Shown one piece after another: positions 54,566-63,442 of a DNA stretch of 64,000 nucleotides; positions within the stretch are counted from its first letter, which is position 1; each line of letters opens with the position of its first letter. Made by a program: the position numbers and the translations under genes. Under the pieces are notes generated by a model that saw only the letters and a program-made list of their open reading frames with translations, had not been told where the DNA came from and did not search any database. The DNA lies in contig UQGG01000007.1 in the NCBI GenBank assembly GCA_900540475.1, positions 124,001 to 188,000 of the forward strand. Reading direction: 5' to 3'. The DNA is from an uncultured Robinsoniella sp. (GTDB lineage Bacteria > Bacillota > Clostridia > Lachnospirales > Lachnospiraceae).

Positions 54566-54616
54566 AGTGTAAGGGATTCTTTTGAGAAATCAAAGAATAC
54601 TTGCACTATTTTTTTT
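54566..54616 (+). terminator. Terminator of the SRP RNA
   Basis: AGTGTAAG with CTTGCACT outside, ATTCTTTTGA with TCAAAGAAT inside, followed by eight T. It overlaps the stop codon of the convergent AraC gene. Confidence 0.85.
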
Positions 54617-55487
54617 GCAAAGCCCGGTATTCCTTGGGAGTCATCCCGAAGTGTTTGCGAAACTGCCGGTTAAAGTAAGAAATATTATTAAATCCATTAC
54701 CAAATGCAATGTCCGTAACCGGCATTTCGGAACCAGTCAGTTCGCCCAGGGTTCTGGTAAGACGGTAATAATTTAAATACTCCACACAGGTCATATTTAC
54801 GTGTTTCTTAAAAAACCGCATAAAATGGTATTCACTGAAATGGCATAAGCCTGCAAGTTCGGATACCGATATATGATTTTGATAGTGCTCCTGCATATAG
54901 AGGAGTACTATTTTTATTTTCTCTGTTATTTCCGTATTATCCGGGGTAAAATCACAGGAAGCGGCAGAATCCCGGAAGAGCAGATAAAAAAAGTGGAACA
55001 GCCCGGATTTGAGATTCAGTTCGTAAGCCTGCTCTTGATGCAGATAGCAGTTTTGTATATCACTAAAGGTGTCTGCCAGAGCCTGATAATGGTTGTCTGT
55101 GGGACTTATAATGAAGGGGTGGGTCCATTTCTGAAGGGCAAGGGGCTGGAGATATTTTGTGGTGCAGTAATCCGGATACTGGAATCCCAGCATGTGAAAA
55201 CTAAATACAATACTGTCAGAAACCATAGGGCTTTGCTGCTCTGTCTGTGACACGCCGTGAAGAACCTGGGGAGGGATCAAAATCAGATCTCCCTTATGTA
55301 CTTCATAGGCATTCAGGTCGATATTGTAAGTACAGGTACCCTCCCGGATCATTGCGATCTCCATCTCTTCATGCCAATGGGTTGCCAGTATGGTGAAAGT
55401 CTCCGGAATGCTGCAGTGATAGAAAGCAAACGGCATAAAATAAGTACCGTGGCTGGTGCATTCATGGAGATACAGATAATTGTCCAT
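54606..55487 (-). CDS. AraC-family regulator with cupin sensor, divergent from the alpha-glucosidase
   Basis: A 293-aa one-component regulator. A cupin domain at ~20-110 (ATHWHEEMEIAMIREG...HKGDLILIPPQVLHGV) would bind a sugar; the AraC DNA-binding domain is at ~190-290 (SVSELAGLCHFSEYHFMRFFKKHVNMTCVEYLNYYRL...FNNISYFNRQFRKHFGMTPKEYR). The divergent position relative to the GH31 gene makes that gene its probable target. AGGAG precedes the ATG. Its last codons overlap the SRP terminator. Confidence 0.92.
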   Translation of the reverse strand: MDNYLYLHECTSHGTYFMPFAFYHCSIPETFTILATHWHEEMEIAMIREGTCTYNIDLNAYEVHKGDLILIPPQVLHGVSQTEQQSPMVSDSIVFSFHMLGFQYPDYCTTKYLQPLALQKWTHPFIISPTDNHYQALADTFSDIQNCYLHQEQAYELNLKSGLFHFFYLLFRDSAASCDFTPDNTEITEKIKIVLLYMQEHYQNHISVSELAGLCHFSEYHFMRFFKKHVNMTCVEYLNYYRLTRTLGELTGSEMPVTDIAFGNGFNNISYFNRQFRKHFGMTPKEYRALQKK

Positions 55488-55509
55488 ATGTACTCCTTTC
55501 TGTTTGAGA

Positions 55510-55583
55510 AATCCTTGAATAGCAGGATTGTGTTAGAATATGGTGGAATTATGTTTGTTTTAGCAGGACCTCTATACTATAAT
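55510..55583 (+). promoter_or_regulatory. Promoter and candidate operator of the GH31 gene
   Basis: TTGTTT (55555-55560), 17-nt spacer, TATAAT (55578-55583). Upstream lies the inverted repeat AATCCT-N8-AGGATT (55510-55529), placed where an AraC-type activator could bind. The leader to the ATG is about 120 nt. Confidence 0.6.
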
Positions 55584-55711
55584 AACATAAAAGATTTCAG
55601 CAGAAAAGTAAATAAATAATTCGGGACAAATCTCCCACAAAGTGTGACGCACAGCTGCCAGAAAGCAATTTTAAAACACGCTCTGGGCAGGCGTATTGAA
55701 AGGAGAAACAT

Positions 55712-57766
55712 ATGATTCGTAAATATACCTTCGGAAATCCGATGGAAACAGATGCGGTAGTACATAAAATTGAAAAGGAAGCAGGCGCGGTACCCTATTT
55801 GGGAGCTGGCACTGACAAGACTGTATTTACCTATGAAATGGATGAAAATACCAGAATCTACGGACTGGGTGAAAATGTCAGAGGGATTAATAAAAGAGGC
55901 TGGCGCTATATCAGCAATTGCAGCGATGATCCCAATCACCGGGAAGAAAAAAATTCCCTCTATGCGGCACATAACTTTATCATCATTGAAGGAGAAGAAC
56001 GATTCGGGTTGTTTATTGATTATCCGGGAAAGCTTACCTTCGACCTTGGTTACACAAACAGCAGTCAGGTCAGCATAGTTCCCGAAGAGGACGGGCTGGA
56101 TCTGTATATCATTGAAGGAGATAGTCTAAAGGATATTGTAAAACAATTCCGCCATATGATCGGCAGAAGTTACATTGCCCCCAAATGGGCATTTGGATAT
56201 GGACAGAGCCGCTGGAGCTATATGGATGAGGACGAAATCAGAGAAGTGGTAAAAAATCACCGGGATGCAGGAATTCCGCTGGACAGTATCTACATGGATA
56301 TTGATTATATGGAACGCTACAAGGATTTCACCATCAATGAAGAGACTTTTCCAAAGTTCCCAGAGTTTGTGGAGGAGTTAAAAGCACAAAATATTCATCT
56401 TGTCCCGATTATTGATGCAGGTGTAAAAATAGAAGAAGGCTATGACATCTATGAAGAGGGTGTGGAGAAGGGATATTTCTGTAAAGAAGAGGACGGAACG
56501 GATTTTGTAGCTGCTGTATGGCCTGGAAAAGTACATTTTCCGGACATGTTGAATCCCGATGCCAGAAAGTGGTTCGGACAGAAATACAAAGTACTGTTAG
56601 ATCAGGGAATCGAAGGATTCTGGAATGATATGAACGAACCTGCTATCTTTTATTCGGAAAAACACCTGGATGAAGTCTTTGAGCAGTTAGAAGACTTTAA
56701 AGGGAAGAATATAGATCTGGAACTGTATAATAAGTTCAATAATCTGATCGGCGGGATATCCAATAATCCGGATGACTACAAACGTTTTTACCACAAGTTC
56801 CATGGGGAGACAGTCCGCCATGACAAGGTTCACAACCTGTTTGGCTATAACATGACCCGTGCAGCAGGAGAGGCATTTGAAGAAATAGAGCCTGAGAAAC
56901 GTATCCTCATGTTCTCCAGATCCTCTTATGTGGGCATGCACCGCTACGGAGGCATATGGACCGGGGATAATCTATCCTGGTGGTCTCATCTGTTATTGAA
57001 TATCCGTATGATGCCTTCTCTTAATATGGTAGGAATCCTCTATACCGGTGCAGACATAGGCGGATTCGGAGCAGATACTACGGAAGACTTAATGATGAGA
57101 TGGCTGGAGTTCGGGATCTTCACACCATTGTTCCGGAATCATTCCGCAATGGGAACAAGACGCCAGGAAGTATACCGCTTTGAAAATACAGAGGCATTTA
57201 AAAATATAATCTCCATCCGCTATGGACTGCTGCCTTACATTTACAGTGAATATATGAAAGCAGCATTAAAGGATGAGATGTATTTCAAACCTCTGGCATT
57301 CGACTATCCGGAAGATGATTTTGCAGCAAGAGTAGAGGATCAGCTTTTGATCGGGGACGGAATCATGACAGCTCCGGTTTACGAACAAAATGCAAAAGGC
57401 AGGTATGTATATCTGCCCGAGAAAATGAAAATGGTGAAGATGAAGAGCCTGACCCAGCGGAAAACAGAACTTCTGGAAAAGGGCCATCACTATATCGATG
57501 TGGATCTGGATGAGACCGTGATCTTTATCCGTCCAAACCACGTAATTCCAATGTCCAGTGGAGGACAGAGCGTTGCAGAAGTGGATTTCCATAATCTGGA
57601 GCTGCTGGGATATGTAGAAGACCAGGCAGTTTATGAGATTTATGATGATGATGGGTACGGCAAAGATTATGAAAATAAAGAAAATTTCACAGTTGTCACG
57701 GTAAGTAAAGATGGTACTGTCACAGCGGATGGTGGGAGAGAAAGAAGGTTTACGCTTTCTATTTAA
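55712..57766 (+). CDS. Alpha-glucosidase-like glycoside hydrolase family 31
   Basis: A 684-aa retaining glycosidase acting on terminal alpha-glucosides (or alpha-xylosides). N-terminal beta-sandwich ~1-150 (YGLGENVRGINKRG); (beta/alpha)8 barrel ~155-520 with SIYMDIDYMERYKDFT, the catalytic nucleophile Asp in GFWNDMNEP (~308-316), and GGIWTGDNLSWW with the acid/base Asp (~415); C-terminal beta domains follow. No signal peptide, so it is cytoplasmic. AAAGGAGA precedes the ATG. Regulated probably by the divergent AraC protein. Confidence 0.93.
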   Translation: MIRKYTFGNPMETDAVVHKIEKEAGAVPYLGAGTDKTVFTYEMDENTRIYGLGENVRGINKRGWRYISNCSDDPNHREEKNSLYAAHNFIIIEGEERFGLFIDYPGKLTFDLGYTNSSQVSIVPEEDGLDLYIIEGDSLKDIVKQFRHMIGRSYIAPKWAFGYGQSRWSYMDEDEIREVVKNHRDAGIPLDSIYMDIDYMERYKDFTINEETFPKFPEFVEELKAQNIHLVPIIDAGVKIEEGYDIYEEGVEKGYFCKEEDGTDFVAAVWPGKVHFPDMLNPDARKWFGQKYKVLLDQGIEGFWNDMNEPAIFYSEKHLDEVFEQLEDFKGKNIDLELYNKFNNLIGGISNNPDDYKRFYHKFHGETVRHDKVHNLFGYNMTRAAGEAFEEIEPEKRILMFSRSSYVGMHRYGGIWTGDNLSWWSHLLLNIRMMPSLNMVGILYTGADIGGFGADTTEDLMMRWLEFGIFTPLFRNHSAMGTRRQEVYRFENTEAFKNIISIRYGLLPYIYSEYMKAALKDEMYFKPLAFDYPEDDFAARVEDQLLIGDGIMTAPVYEQNAKGRYVYLPEKMKMVKMKSLTQRKTELLEKGHHYIDVDLDETVIFIRPNHVIPMSSGGQSVAEVDFHNLELLGYVEDQAVYEIYDDDGYGKDYENKENFTVVTVSKDGTVTADGGRERRFTLSI

Positions 57767-57865
57767 AAATATAAACTTAAAGACTGAAATATTATTATAT
57801 ACTAAATATTGTTAAGTACTAATTATGAATATAATAAAAATTGAATTGTATAAAGTAAGAAATAA

Positions 57866-57907
57866 AAGCGGCTGGTACATGGTAGTGTGAGTGTACCGGC
57901 TGTTTTT
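57866..57907 (+). terminator. Terminator downstream of the GH31 gene
   Basis: AAGCGGCTGGTACA pairs with TGTACCGGCTGTTT over 14 bp (three G-U), followed by T residues. The preceding ~100 bases are very AT-rich. The following 190 bases up to the next gene contain two TATAAT hexamers (near 57911 and 57926) without good -35 partners. Confidence 0.85.
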
Positions 57908-58103
57908 GGTATAATAATTGCTGGCTATAATAGATTCAGGGGAGATTTCGGCATCTGTGTATCTCTATAATTGTAGTCCGTCATCACCCGTTAAGGGATT
58001 CAAGATATAAATAGTTGATGAAATTTTGATAAATATGCATTACACTATACAAAAGCGTGTTTGCAAATTCAAACTTTATGAACTTCTGGGAGGTAATGTA
58101 AAC

Positions 58104-58778
58104 TTGGAACATACAATATTAATTGTGGATGATGAAATAGATATCGTAAATATGCTGGGAGATTATTTTGAATTTAACGGTTATCAGGTAATGACTGCAT
58201 TCAGTGGGATGGAGGCACTGCAAAAGGCGGAGAAAGGACCGGATTTGATCTTGCTGGATGTGAATATGCCGGATATGGACGGACTGGCGGTCTGCCGCAG
58301 TATACGGGATTTTGTATCCTGCCCCATTTTATTTCTCACAGCGAAAATAGAGGATGGGGACAAAATCAAAGGTTTTCGTGCCGGAGGTGATGACTATATC
58401 GTAAAGCCTTTTAGCATTGACGAACTGGGAGCAAGAGTAGAGGCGCACCTGCGCAGGGAACAGCGCCACGGATGTTCCTCAAAAGTGAAATTCGATCAGG
58501 ATTTTACCATTGATTATACGGAAAAGAGTGCCTATTATAAAGGAGAAGCAATTGGATTCGTAAAAAAGGAATTTGAGATCATCGAGTTTTTATCCCAGAA
58601 TTCAGGGCAGATATTTGACAAAGAGCGTATTTACGAGAAGATATGGGGATTTGACGGGCAGGGAGACAGCAGCGTGGTGGCAGAACATGTAAGGCGTATC
58701 CGTTCTAAGATGGCTGCCATCGGATGTAAACCCTACATTGAGACCGTCTGGGGGGTTGGCTATAAATGGAGCAGGTAA
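58104..58778 (+). CDS. OmpR-family response regulator (second system)
   Basis: A 225-aa regulator: receiver ~1-118 with Asp9-Asp10, phosphoacceptor Asp52 in LILLDVNMP, and IVKPFS; winged-helix domain ~128-222 (FVKKEFEIIEFL...KERIYEKIWG...VVAEHVRRIRSKM). The longer open frame from 58026 is unlikely: a TTG at 58104 follows GGGAGG by 10 nt and begins the conserved EHTILIVDDE. It overlaps the kinase gene by 13 nt. Confidence 0.9.
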   Translation: MEHTILIVDDEIDIVNMLGDYFEFNGYQVMTAFSGMEALQKAEKGPDLILLDVNMPDMDGLAVCRSIRDFVSCPILFLTAKIEDGDKIKGFRAGGDDYIVKPFSIDELGARVEAHLRREQRHGCSSKVKFDQDFTIDYTEKSAYYKGEAIGFVKKEFEIIEFLSQNSGQIFDKERIYEKIWGFDGQGDSSVVAEHVRRIRSKMAAIGCKPYIETVWGVGYKWSR

Positions 58779-59959
58779 AGAAAAAAGGCTTATCTCTTCG
58801 GGACTTGTCTCTGAAACAATCCTTTATGCTTTATATGGTAGTATTTACCCTGATTGCATTGTTTTGCAGCGTATCCATACAGGCGGTATTTTCAAATACG
58901 GAAAGCAATATCATCTATCGGAAAATACCCCAGAATCAGCAGGTGGAGTACTCTACCAGCTACGGGGTACATACCACGGATGGAAACTATTATGAGTTTA
59001 CGCCCTCAGAAGCCAGAATGGTACGCATCTGTAATATAGGAGGGGGTATTTCCTTAATCCTCAGCTTTTTGGTTATCGTCATTATGGCAGGACTGTTGTT
59101 TTACCGCAATAAGCTAAAGGTACCGATTACGCTTCTGGAGGAAGCGGCAAATAAGATTGGACAGCAGGATCTGGATTTTCACATTTACTATAACAGCAGC
59201 AATGAAATGGGGAGGCTGTGCCGCAATTTTGAGCAGATGAGGTCTTCTTTGGATCGGAATAACCGCGAGATGTGGCGGGCAATGGAAGAGCGGAAACGCT
59301 TAAACGCCGCATTTTCCCATGATTTGCGGACGCTGCTGACGGTGCTGCGGGGTTATGTGGACATGCTTTCTAAATATCTGCCGGATGATAAGGTATCCAA
59401 GGAAAAACTTATTGGAACCGTTCAGACTATGTCCGCTCATGTAACCAGGCTGGAAAATTATGTTTCCAGTATGCATGCGCTGCAAAAGCTGGAGGATGTG
59501 GATATCAAGACCAGCATCATTGATTGTGAGGAATTTGCAGAGCAGATCAGGGACTGCGCCGATATACTCTGCAGGGAAAAAGGCATGGCGTTAAAATTTA
59601 CTACTCATTTTAAATGTTCAAAAATCTCAGTTGACCGGGAATTGGTACTGCAGGTTTTTGAAAATCTTATTTCTAATGGTGTACGCTATGGAAAAAAGGA
59701 ATTGGATGTGCAGTTGTTTGCCTATGGGGAGTACTTTTCCGTAGCAGTGGGCGATGATGGAAAAGGATTTACCAAACAAGCCCTGGAGCAGGCTGTTAGG
59801 CCCTTTTACAAAGAAAAGGAAAATGTCTACGACTCTCATTTTGGCCTGGGACTGAATATCTGTAAGATTCTCAGTGAAAAACATGGGGGATCCATTTTTT
59901 GCGCCAATGGACATAACGGAGGAGGCCTTGTTCAGGCGAATTTCAAAATGATGTTGTAG
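58766..59959 (+). CDS. Sensor histidine kinase (second system)
   Basis: A 397-aa kinase: transmembrane segment ~17-38, short extracytoplasmic loop ~40-85, second transmembrane segment ~90-113, HAMP ~112-165, HisKA with phospho-His185 in FSHDLRTLLTVL, and an ATPase domain ~285-395 (NLISNGVRYG, DDGKGF, HFGLGLNICK). The Pro that almost always follows the H-box (HDLRTP) is Leu here. The small sensor loop suggests membrane- or lipid-related sensing. Downstream genes encode a TVP38-type protein and a glycosyltransferase and could be targets. Confidence 0.9.
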   Translation: MEQVKKKGLSLRDLSLKQSFMLYMVVFTLIALFCSVSIQAVFSNTESNIIYRKIPQNQQVEYSTSYGVHTTDGNYYEFTPSEARMVRICNIGGGISLILSFLVIVIMAGLLFYRNKLKVPITLLEEAANKIGQQDLDFHIYYNSSNEMGRLCRNFEQMRSSLDRNNREMWRAMEERKRLNAAFSHDLRTLLTVLRGYVDMLSKYLPDDKVSKEKLIGTVQTMSAHVTRLENYVSSMHALQKLEDVDIKTSIIDCEEFAEQIRDCADILCREKGMALKFTTHFKCSKISVDRELVLQVFENLISNGVRYGKKELDVQLFAYGEYFSVAVGDDGKGFTKQALEQAVRPFYKEKENVYDSHFGLGLNICKILSEKHGGSIFCANGHNGGGLVQANFKMML

Positions 59960-60155
59960 TTGGAATAGATTATAGGTGGAGTATCATTTGCAAAGCGTCC
60001 CCCTCCCGGTAAGAACCAATCCAGTGTTAAGAATTATGTAAGAAATTCTATAGAAAATTATAGGTTGCAGTTGATAATTTGTTGAATATTGTATTTTATA
60101 CTCTTCTTAAAAGTTGCGGAAGGAAAACTTCCAGGGCGGATAAGGAGAGTTTTTT

Positions 60156-60863
60156 ATGACATTAAAGCGGAAAAAATTAATTAGTATCGCTTGCGTTGCT
60201 ATTTTCATAATCATGAGTGCTGCCGTTTTCTGGTTTGTGGGGAGGCCGATGCTGGAATTTGTCTCACAGCCGGAAAAGTTCCGGGCATGGGTAGACGGTC
60301 ATGGAATATGGGGAAGAGTTGCATTTAGCGGGATGATGGCATTGCAGATTATTATTGCAATCATACCAGGAGAGCCACTGGAAATAGGAGCGGGCTATGC
60401 TTTTGGAATATTTGAAGGGACAGCCCTCTGCCTGATCGGAGCCCTGATTGGTAGTATCGTGGTATTCTTTTTCGTCAGGTATTTTGGGGTAAAGGCGGTA
60501 GAGGTGTTTTATCCCAGGGAGAAGATCCAGTCACTTAAAATTATGCAGAATAAAAAGAAACTGAATACACTGACGTTCCTGCTGTTTCTGATTCCGGGGA
60601 CGCCAAAAGATCTGATGACCTATGTGATCGGGCTTACAACAATGAGACTTTCAACCTGGATCTTAATCACCGGAATAGCCAGAATTCCGTCCATTATAAC
60701 TTCTACGGTTGGAGGTGATGCACTGGGCGTTCAGAACTACCAGTTTGCCATTCTTGTATTTGCTGTCACAATTGTGATCAGCATTGCCGGATTACTTGTA
60801 TATCGTGCGATAACGGTGCGTGGTGCCGCAAAAGAAGGAGGAGAAAGTTATGGAAATGATTAA
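60156..60863 (+). CDS. TVP38/TMEM64 (VTT-domain) family membrane protein
   Basis: A 235-aa membrane protein related to DedA/VTT scramblase-like proteins. N-terminal membrane segment ~7-27; VTT core ~55-190 with AIIPGEPLEIGAGYAFG (~70-86), GALIGSIVVFFFVRYFG and FLIPGTPKDLMTYVIG; C-terminal membrane segment ~200-225. Family members are implicated in lipid movement across bacterial membranes; the specific substrate here is unknown. It overlaps the next gene by 14 nt. A 196-nt gap upstream separates it from the kinase. Confidence 0.9.
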   Translation: MTLKRKKLISIACVAIFIIMSAAVFWFVGRPMLEFVSQPEKFRAWVDGHGIWGRVAFSGMMALQIIIAIIPGEPLEIGAGYAFGIFEGTALCLIGALIGSIVVFFFVRYFGVKAVEVFYPREKIQSLKIMQNKKKLNTLTFLLFLIPGTPKDLMTYVIGLTTMRLSTWILITGIARIPSIITSTVGGDALGVQNYQFAILVFAVTIVISIAGLLVYRAITVRGAAKEGGESYGND

Positions 60864-62106
60864 ATATGTAAATTATCTGATTGCCATGGTATTTATCTGC
60901 TGTTATTCTTACCAGCTGTTCTATGTGGCGGCGGCGCTGATCAAAAAACCCAGGACATCCGGAAAAGTGAATTACCATATGTATGCAGTGCTGATATCCG
61001 CCAGAAATGAGGAGGCTGTAATCGCACAGCTGATTAAGAGTATACGAAACCAGAGTTATCCGTCCAAATACGTAGATATATATGTTGTTGCAGATAACTG
61101 CACGGACAGGACGGCTGAGATAGCCCGGGCAAATCATGCATGTGTCTGGGAGCGTTTTAATACGTCCCAGGTGGGGAAAGGATATGCGCTGCGCTTCCTG
61201 TTCCAGAATATCAAAACTGCCGGTCTGGATCAGAAATACGATGGCTATTTTATATTTGATGCAGATAATCTGCTGGACGAATGCTACATAGAAAACATGA
61301 ACCGTACATTTTCTGACGGGCACCGCATTATCACCAGCTATCGTAATTCCAAAAACTTTGGGGATAACTGGATATCTGCCGGGTATTCCCTGTGGTTTTT
61401 AAGAGAATCCAGGTACTTAAACCAGGCGCGAATGTCATTGGGTAGCAGCTGTGCTGTTTCAGGCACCGGATTTTTAATTCACAGTGACATTGTTAAAAAA
61501 AATCAGGGATGGAATCATTTCCTACTGACCGAAGATATTGAATTTACGGTGGACAGCATTTTACAGGGAGAGCGCATAGCCTATTGTCCGGAGGCAGTTC
61601 TGTATGATGAACAGCCTGTGTCATTCCGCCAGTCATGGAACCAGAGGCTGCGCTGGGCAAAAGGAAACATGCAGGTATTTGCCAACTACGGAGGTAAACT
61701 GATCCGGAATATCTTTGAAAAAGGAAGTTTTGCCTGCTATGATATGGTGATGTCAATTATGCCGGCAATCATTCTGACTGTTCTCAGCTGTATATTAAAT
61801 ACAGCCGGTTTCATTGTCAGCCTGGTGTATAAAGATGCAGACATATTGGTGCTGCTGCAGTCCATTGGGGAGTTTTTGGTAAATGGGTATCTGATGATGC
61901 TGGCGATGGGGGCGCTGACGGCAGTCACAGAATGGAGAAGGATTCATGCTCCTGCCTATAAGAAAATTGCTTATGTATTTACCTTTCCCCTTTTTATGAT
62001 TACCTATATACCCATATCCATCGTGGCGTTGTTTAAAAAGGTGGAGTGGAAGCCAATCCACCATGGAGTTTCCAAGACGCTGGATGAGGTGCGGGCAAAA
62101 GTTTAG
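60850..62106 (+). CDS. Processive family-2 glycosyltransferase, membrane-bound
   Basis: A 418-aa beta-glycosyltransferase of the cellulose/hyaluronan/PNAG synthase type. An N-terminal membrane segment (~5-27) is followed by the GT2 domain with ISARNEE (~45), DNCTDRT, the metal-binding FDADN (~133-137), TEDIEF (~223-228) and QRLRWAKG (~260-267), and three C-terminal membrane segments (~297-385). The Q-x-x-R-W motif indicates processive synthesis of an extracellular or lipid-linked glycan. The ATG at 60850 follows AAAGGAGGAG, preferred over an upstream GTG at 60820. Coupled to the TVP38-type gene by overlap. Confidence 0.92.
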   Translation: MEMIKYVNYLIAMVFICCYSYQLFYVAAALIKKPRTSGKVNYHMYAVLISARNEEAVIAQLIKSIRNQSYPSKYVDIYVVADNCTDRTAEIARANHACVWERFNTSQVGKGYALRFLFQNIKTAGLDQKYDGYFIFDADNLLDECYIENMNRTFSDGHRIITSYRNSKNFGDNWISAGYSLWFLRESRYLNQARMSLGSSCAVSGTGFLIHSDIVKKNQGWNHFLLTEDIEFTVDSILQGERIAYCPEAVLYDEQPVSFRQSWNQRLRWAKGNMQVFANYGGKLIRNIFEKGSFACYDMVMSIMPAIILTVLSCILNTAGFIVSLVYKDADILVLLQSIGEFLVNGYLMMLAMGALTAVTEWRRIHAPAYKKIAYVFTFPLFMITYIPISIVALFKKVEWKPIHHGVSKTLDEVRAKV

Positions 62107-62122
62107 GAAAGCAAAAAAAAGC

Positions 62123-62153
62123 TTGACTTCGAGTTAGCTTTAAGACTTATACT
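62123..62153 (+). promoter_or_regulatory. MerR-type promoter of the alcohol dehydrogenase gene
   Basis: TTGACT (62123-62128) and TATACT (62148-62153) are separated by 19 bp, the hallmark spacing of MerR-activated promoters. The spacer holds the dyad CTTCGAGTTAGCTTTAAG, symmetric as CTTnnAGnTAnCTnnAAG. No MerR-family gene lies in the window. The transcript would have a ~95-nt leader. Confidence 0.75.
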
Positions 62154-62254
62154 TTCTTTATCGATAAACAGTCTCCGGTACAGACAGATATGAGGATGTC
62201 ACAGATAACCAGTTCTGCTGTACGGCTGTACAGATAATAGAAAGGGGATATAAC

Positions 62255-63424
62255 ATGAATTTTAATTATTACATTCCAACCAGAATCTTATTTGGCAAAG
62301 GATCATTGAATGATCTGCACAGGCAGGAACTGCCGGGAAAGAAGGCGCTGATTGTTACAACAGGAGGAACCTCCGTAAAGAAATACGGTTATCTTGAAAA
62401 AGTACAGAAGCAATTGGAAAAAGCAGGGGTATCCCATCTGCTGTTTGACAAGATTCTGCCAAATCCTATAAAAGACCATGTTATGGAAGGCGCTGCTTTC
62501 TGCAAAGAGAACGGAATTGATTTTGTAGTGGGTCTTGGCGGCGGCAGCAGCATTGACGCGGCAAAGGCGATAGCTGTAATGGCTGCAAATGATGGGGATT
62601 ACTGGGATTATGTATCGGGCGGCAGTGGAAAGGGATTGCCGGTACCAAATAATCCGCTTCCGATTATTGCGATAACCACAACTGCCGGAACGGGAACAGA
62701 AGCAGACCCATGGACGGTAACTACCAAGACAGAGACAAACGAAAAAATTGGTTTCGGATATGATAAGACATTCCCCATGTTAGCGATCGTTGACCCGGAA
62801 CTGATGACGACGGTTCCGTCACGTCTCACTGCTTATCAGGGATTTGATGCATTGTTCCACAGTACGGAAGGATATTTAAATAATATATCTTATGTAATGA
62901 GTGATATGTTTGCACTAAAAGCAATAGAACTGATTGGCAAAAGCCTTTATAAGGCAGTAGCAGAAGGCGATAACATGGACGCCAGAGCAGATGTGGCACT
63001 TGCCAATACCCTTGCAGGAATGGTGGAATCCACATCTTCCTGTACTTCAGAACACAGCATTGCCCATGCTATCAGCGCATATCATCCGGACTTTGTACAC
63101 GGCGAAGCTTTAATCGCAATCAGTAAAGCATATTATACACATTTTGCTAAAACAAACAAGTGTGAGGAACGTATGATTCAGATGGCGAAAGCCCTTGGAA
63201 AAACAGATGCAAAAACTGCAATGGATTTTGTGGATGCCCTGACAGAGCTGCAAAAAGTCTGCGGAGTTGACGATATTAAAATGAGCAGCCATGGCATGAA
63301 AAAAGAAGAACTGAAAAAATATGCAGATAATGCAAGAGCCACCATGGGTGGACTCTATGCAGGTGATCCGGTTCAGCTGAGTGATGAAGATGTGTTGAAA
63401 ATTTTAGAAGAATCTTATAAATAA
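62255..63424 (+). CDS. Iron-containing (group III) alcohol dehydrogenase
   Basis: A 389-aa NAD(P)H-dependent dehydrogenase, BdhA/YqhD-like. N-terminal Rossmann-like domain with GGGSSIDAAKAIAV (~94-107) and TTTAGTGTEADPWTV (~145-159); the C-terminal helical domain carries the metal ligands: Asp in GFDALFHSTEGYL, and His in SEHSIAHAISAYHPDFVHGEA (split around 270-290). It reduces aldehydes such as butyraldehyde, or detoxifying substrates. AAAGGGG precedes the ATG. Control by an unlinked MerR-family regulator is suggested by the promoter. Confidence 0.93.
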   Translation: MNFNYYIPTRILFGKGSLNDLHRQELPGKKALIVTTGGTSVKKYGYLEKVQKQLEKAGVSHLLFDKILPNPIKDHVMEGAAFCKENGIDFVVGLGGGSSIDAAKAIAVMAANDGDYWDYVSGGSGKGLPVPNNPLPIIAITTTAGTGTEADPWTVTTKTETNEKIGFGYDKTFPMLAIVDPELMTTVPSRLTAYQGFDALFHSTEGYLNNISYVMSDMFALKAIELIGKSLYKAVAEGDNMDARADVALANTLAGMVESTSSCTSEHSIAHAISAYHPDFVHGEALIAISKAYYTHFAKTNKCEERMIQMAKALGKTDAKTAMDFVDALTELQKVCGVDDIKMSSHGMKKEELKKYADNARATMGGLYAGDPVQLSDEDVLKILEESYK

Positions 63425-63442
63425 TAACAACTTAAATACTGT

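Noticed and set aside
58026..58103. N-terminal extension of the second response regulator
   Set aside because: The extra 26 residues are not receiver-like, and a GGGAGG lies before the TTG at 58104.
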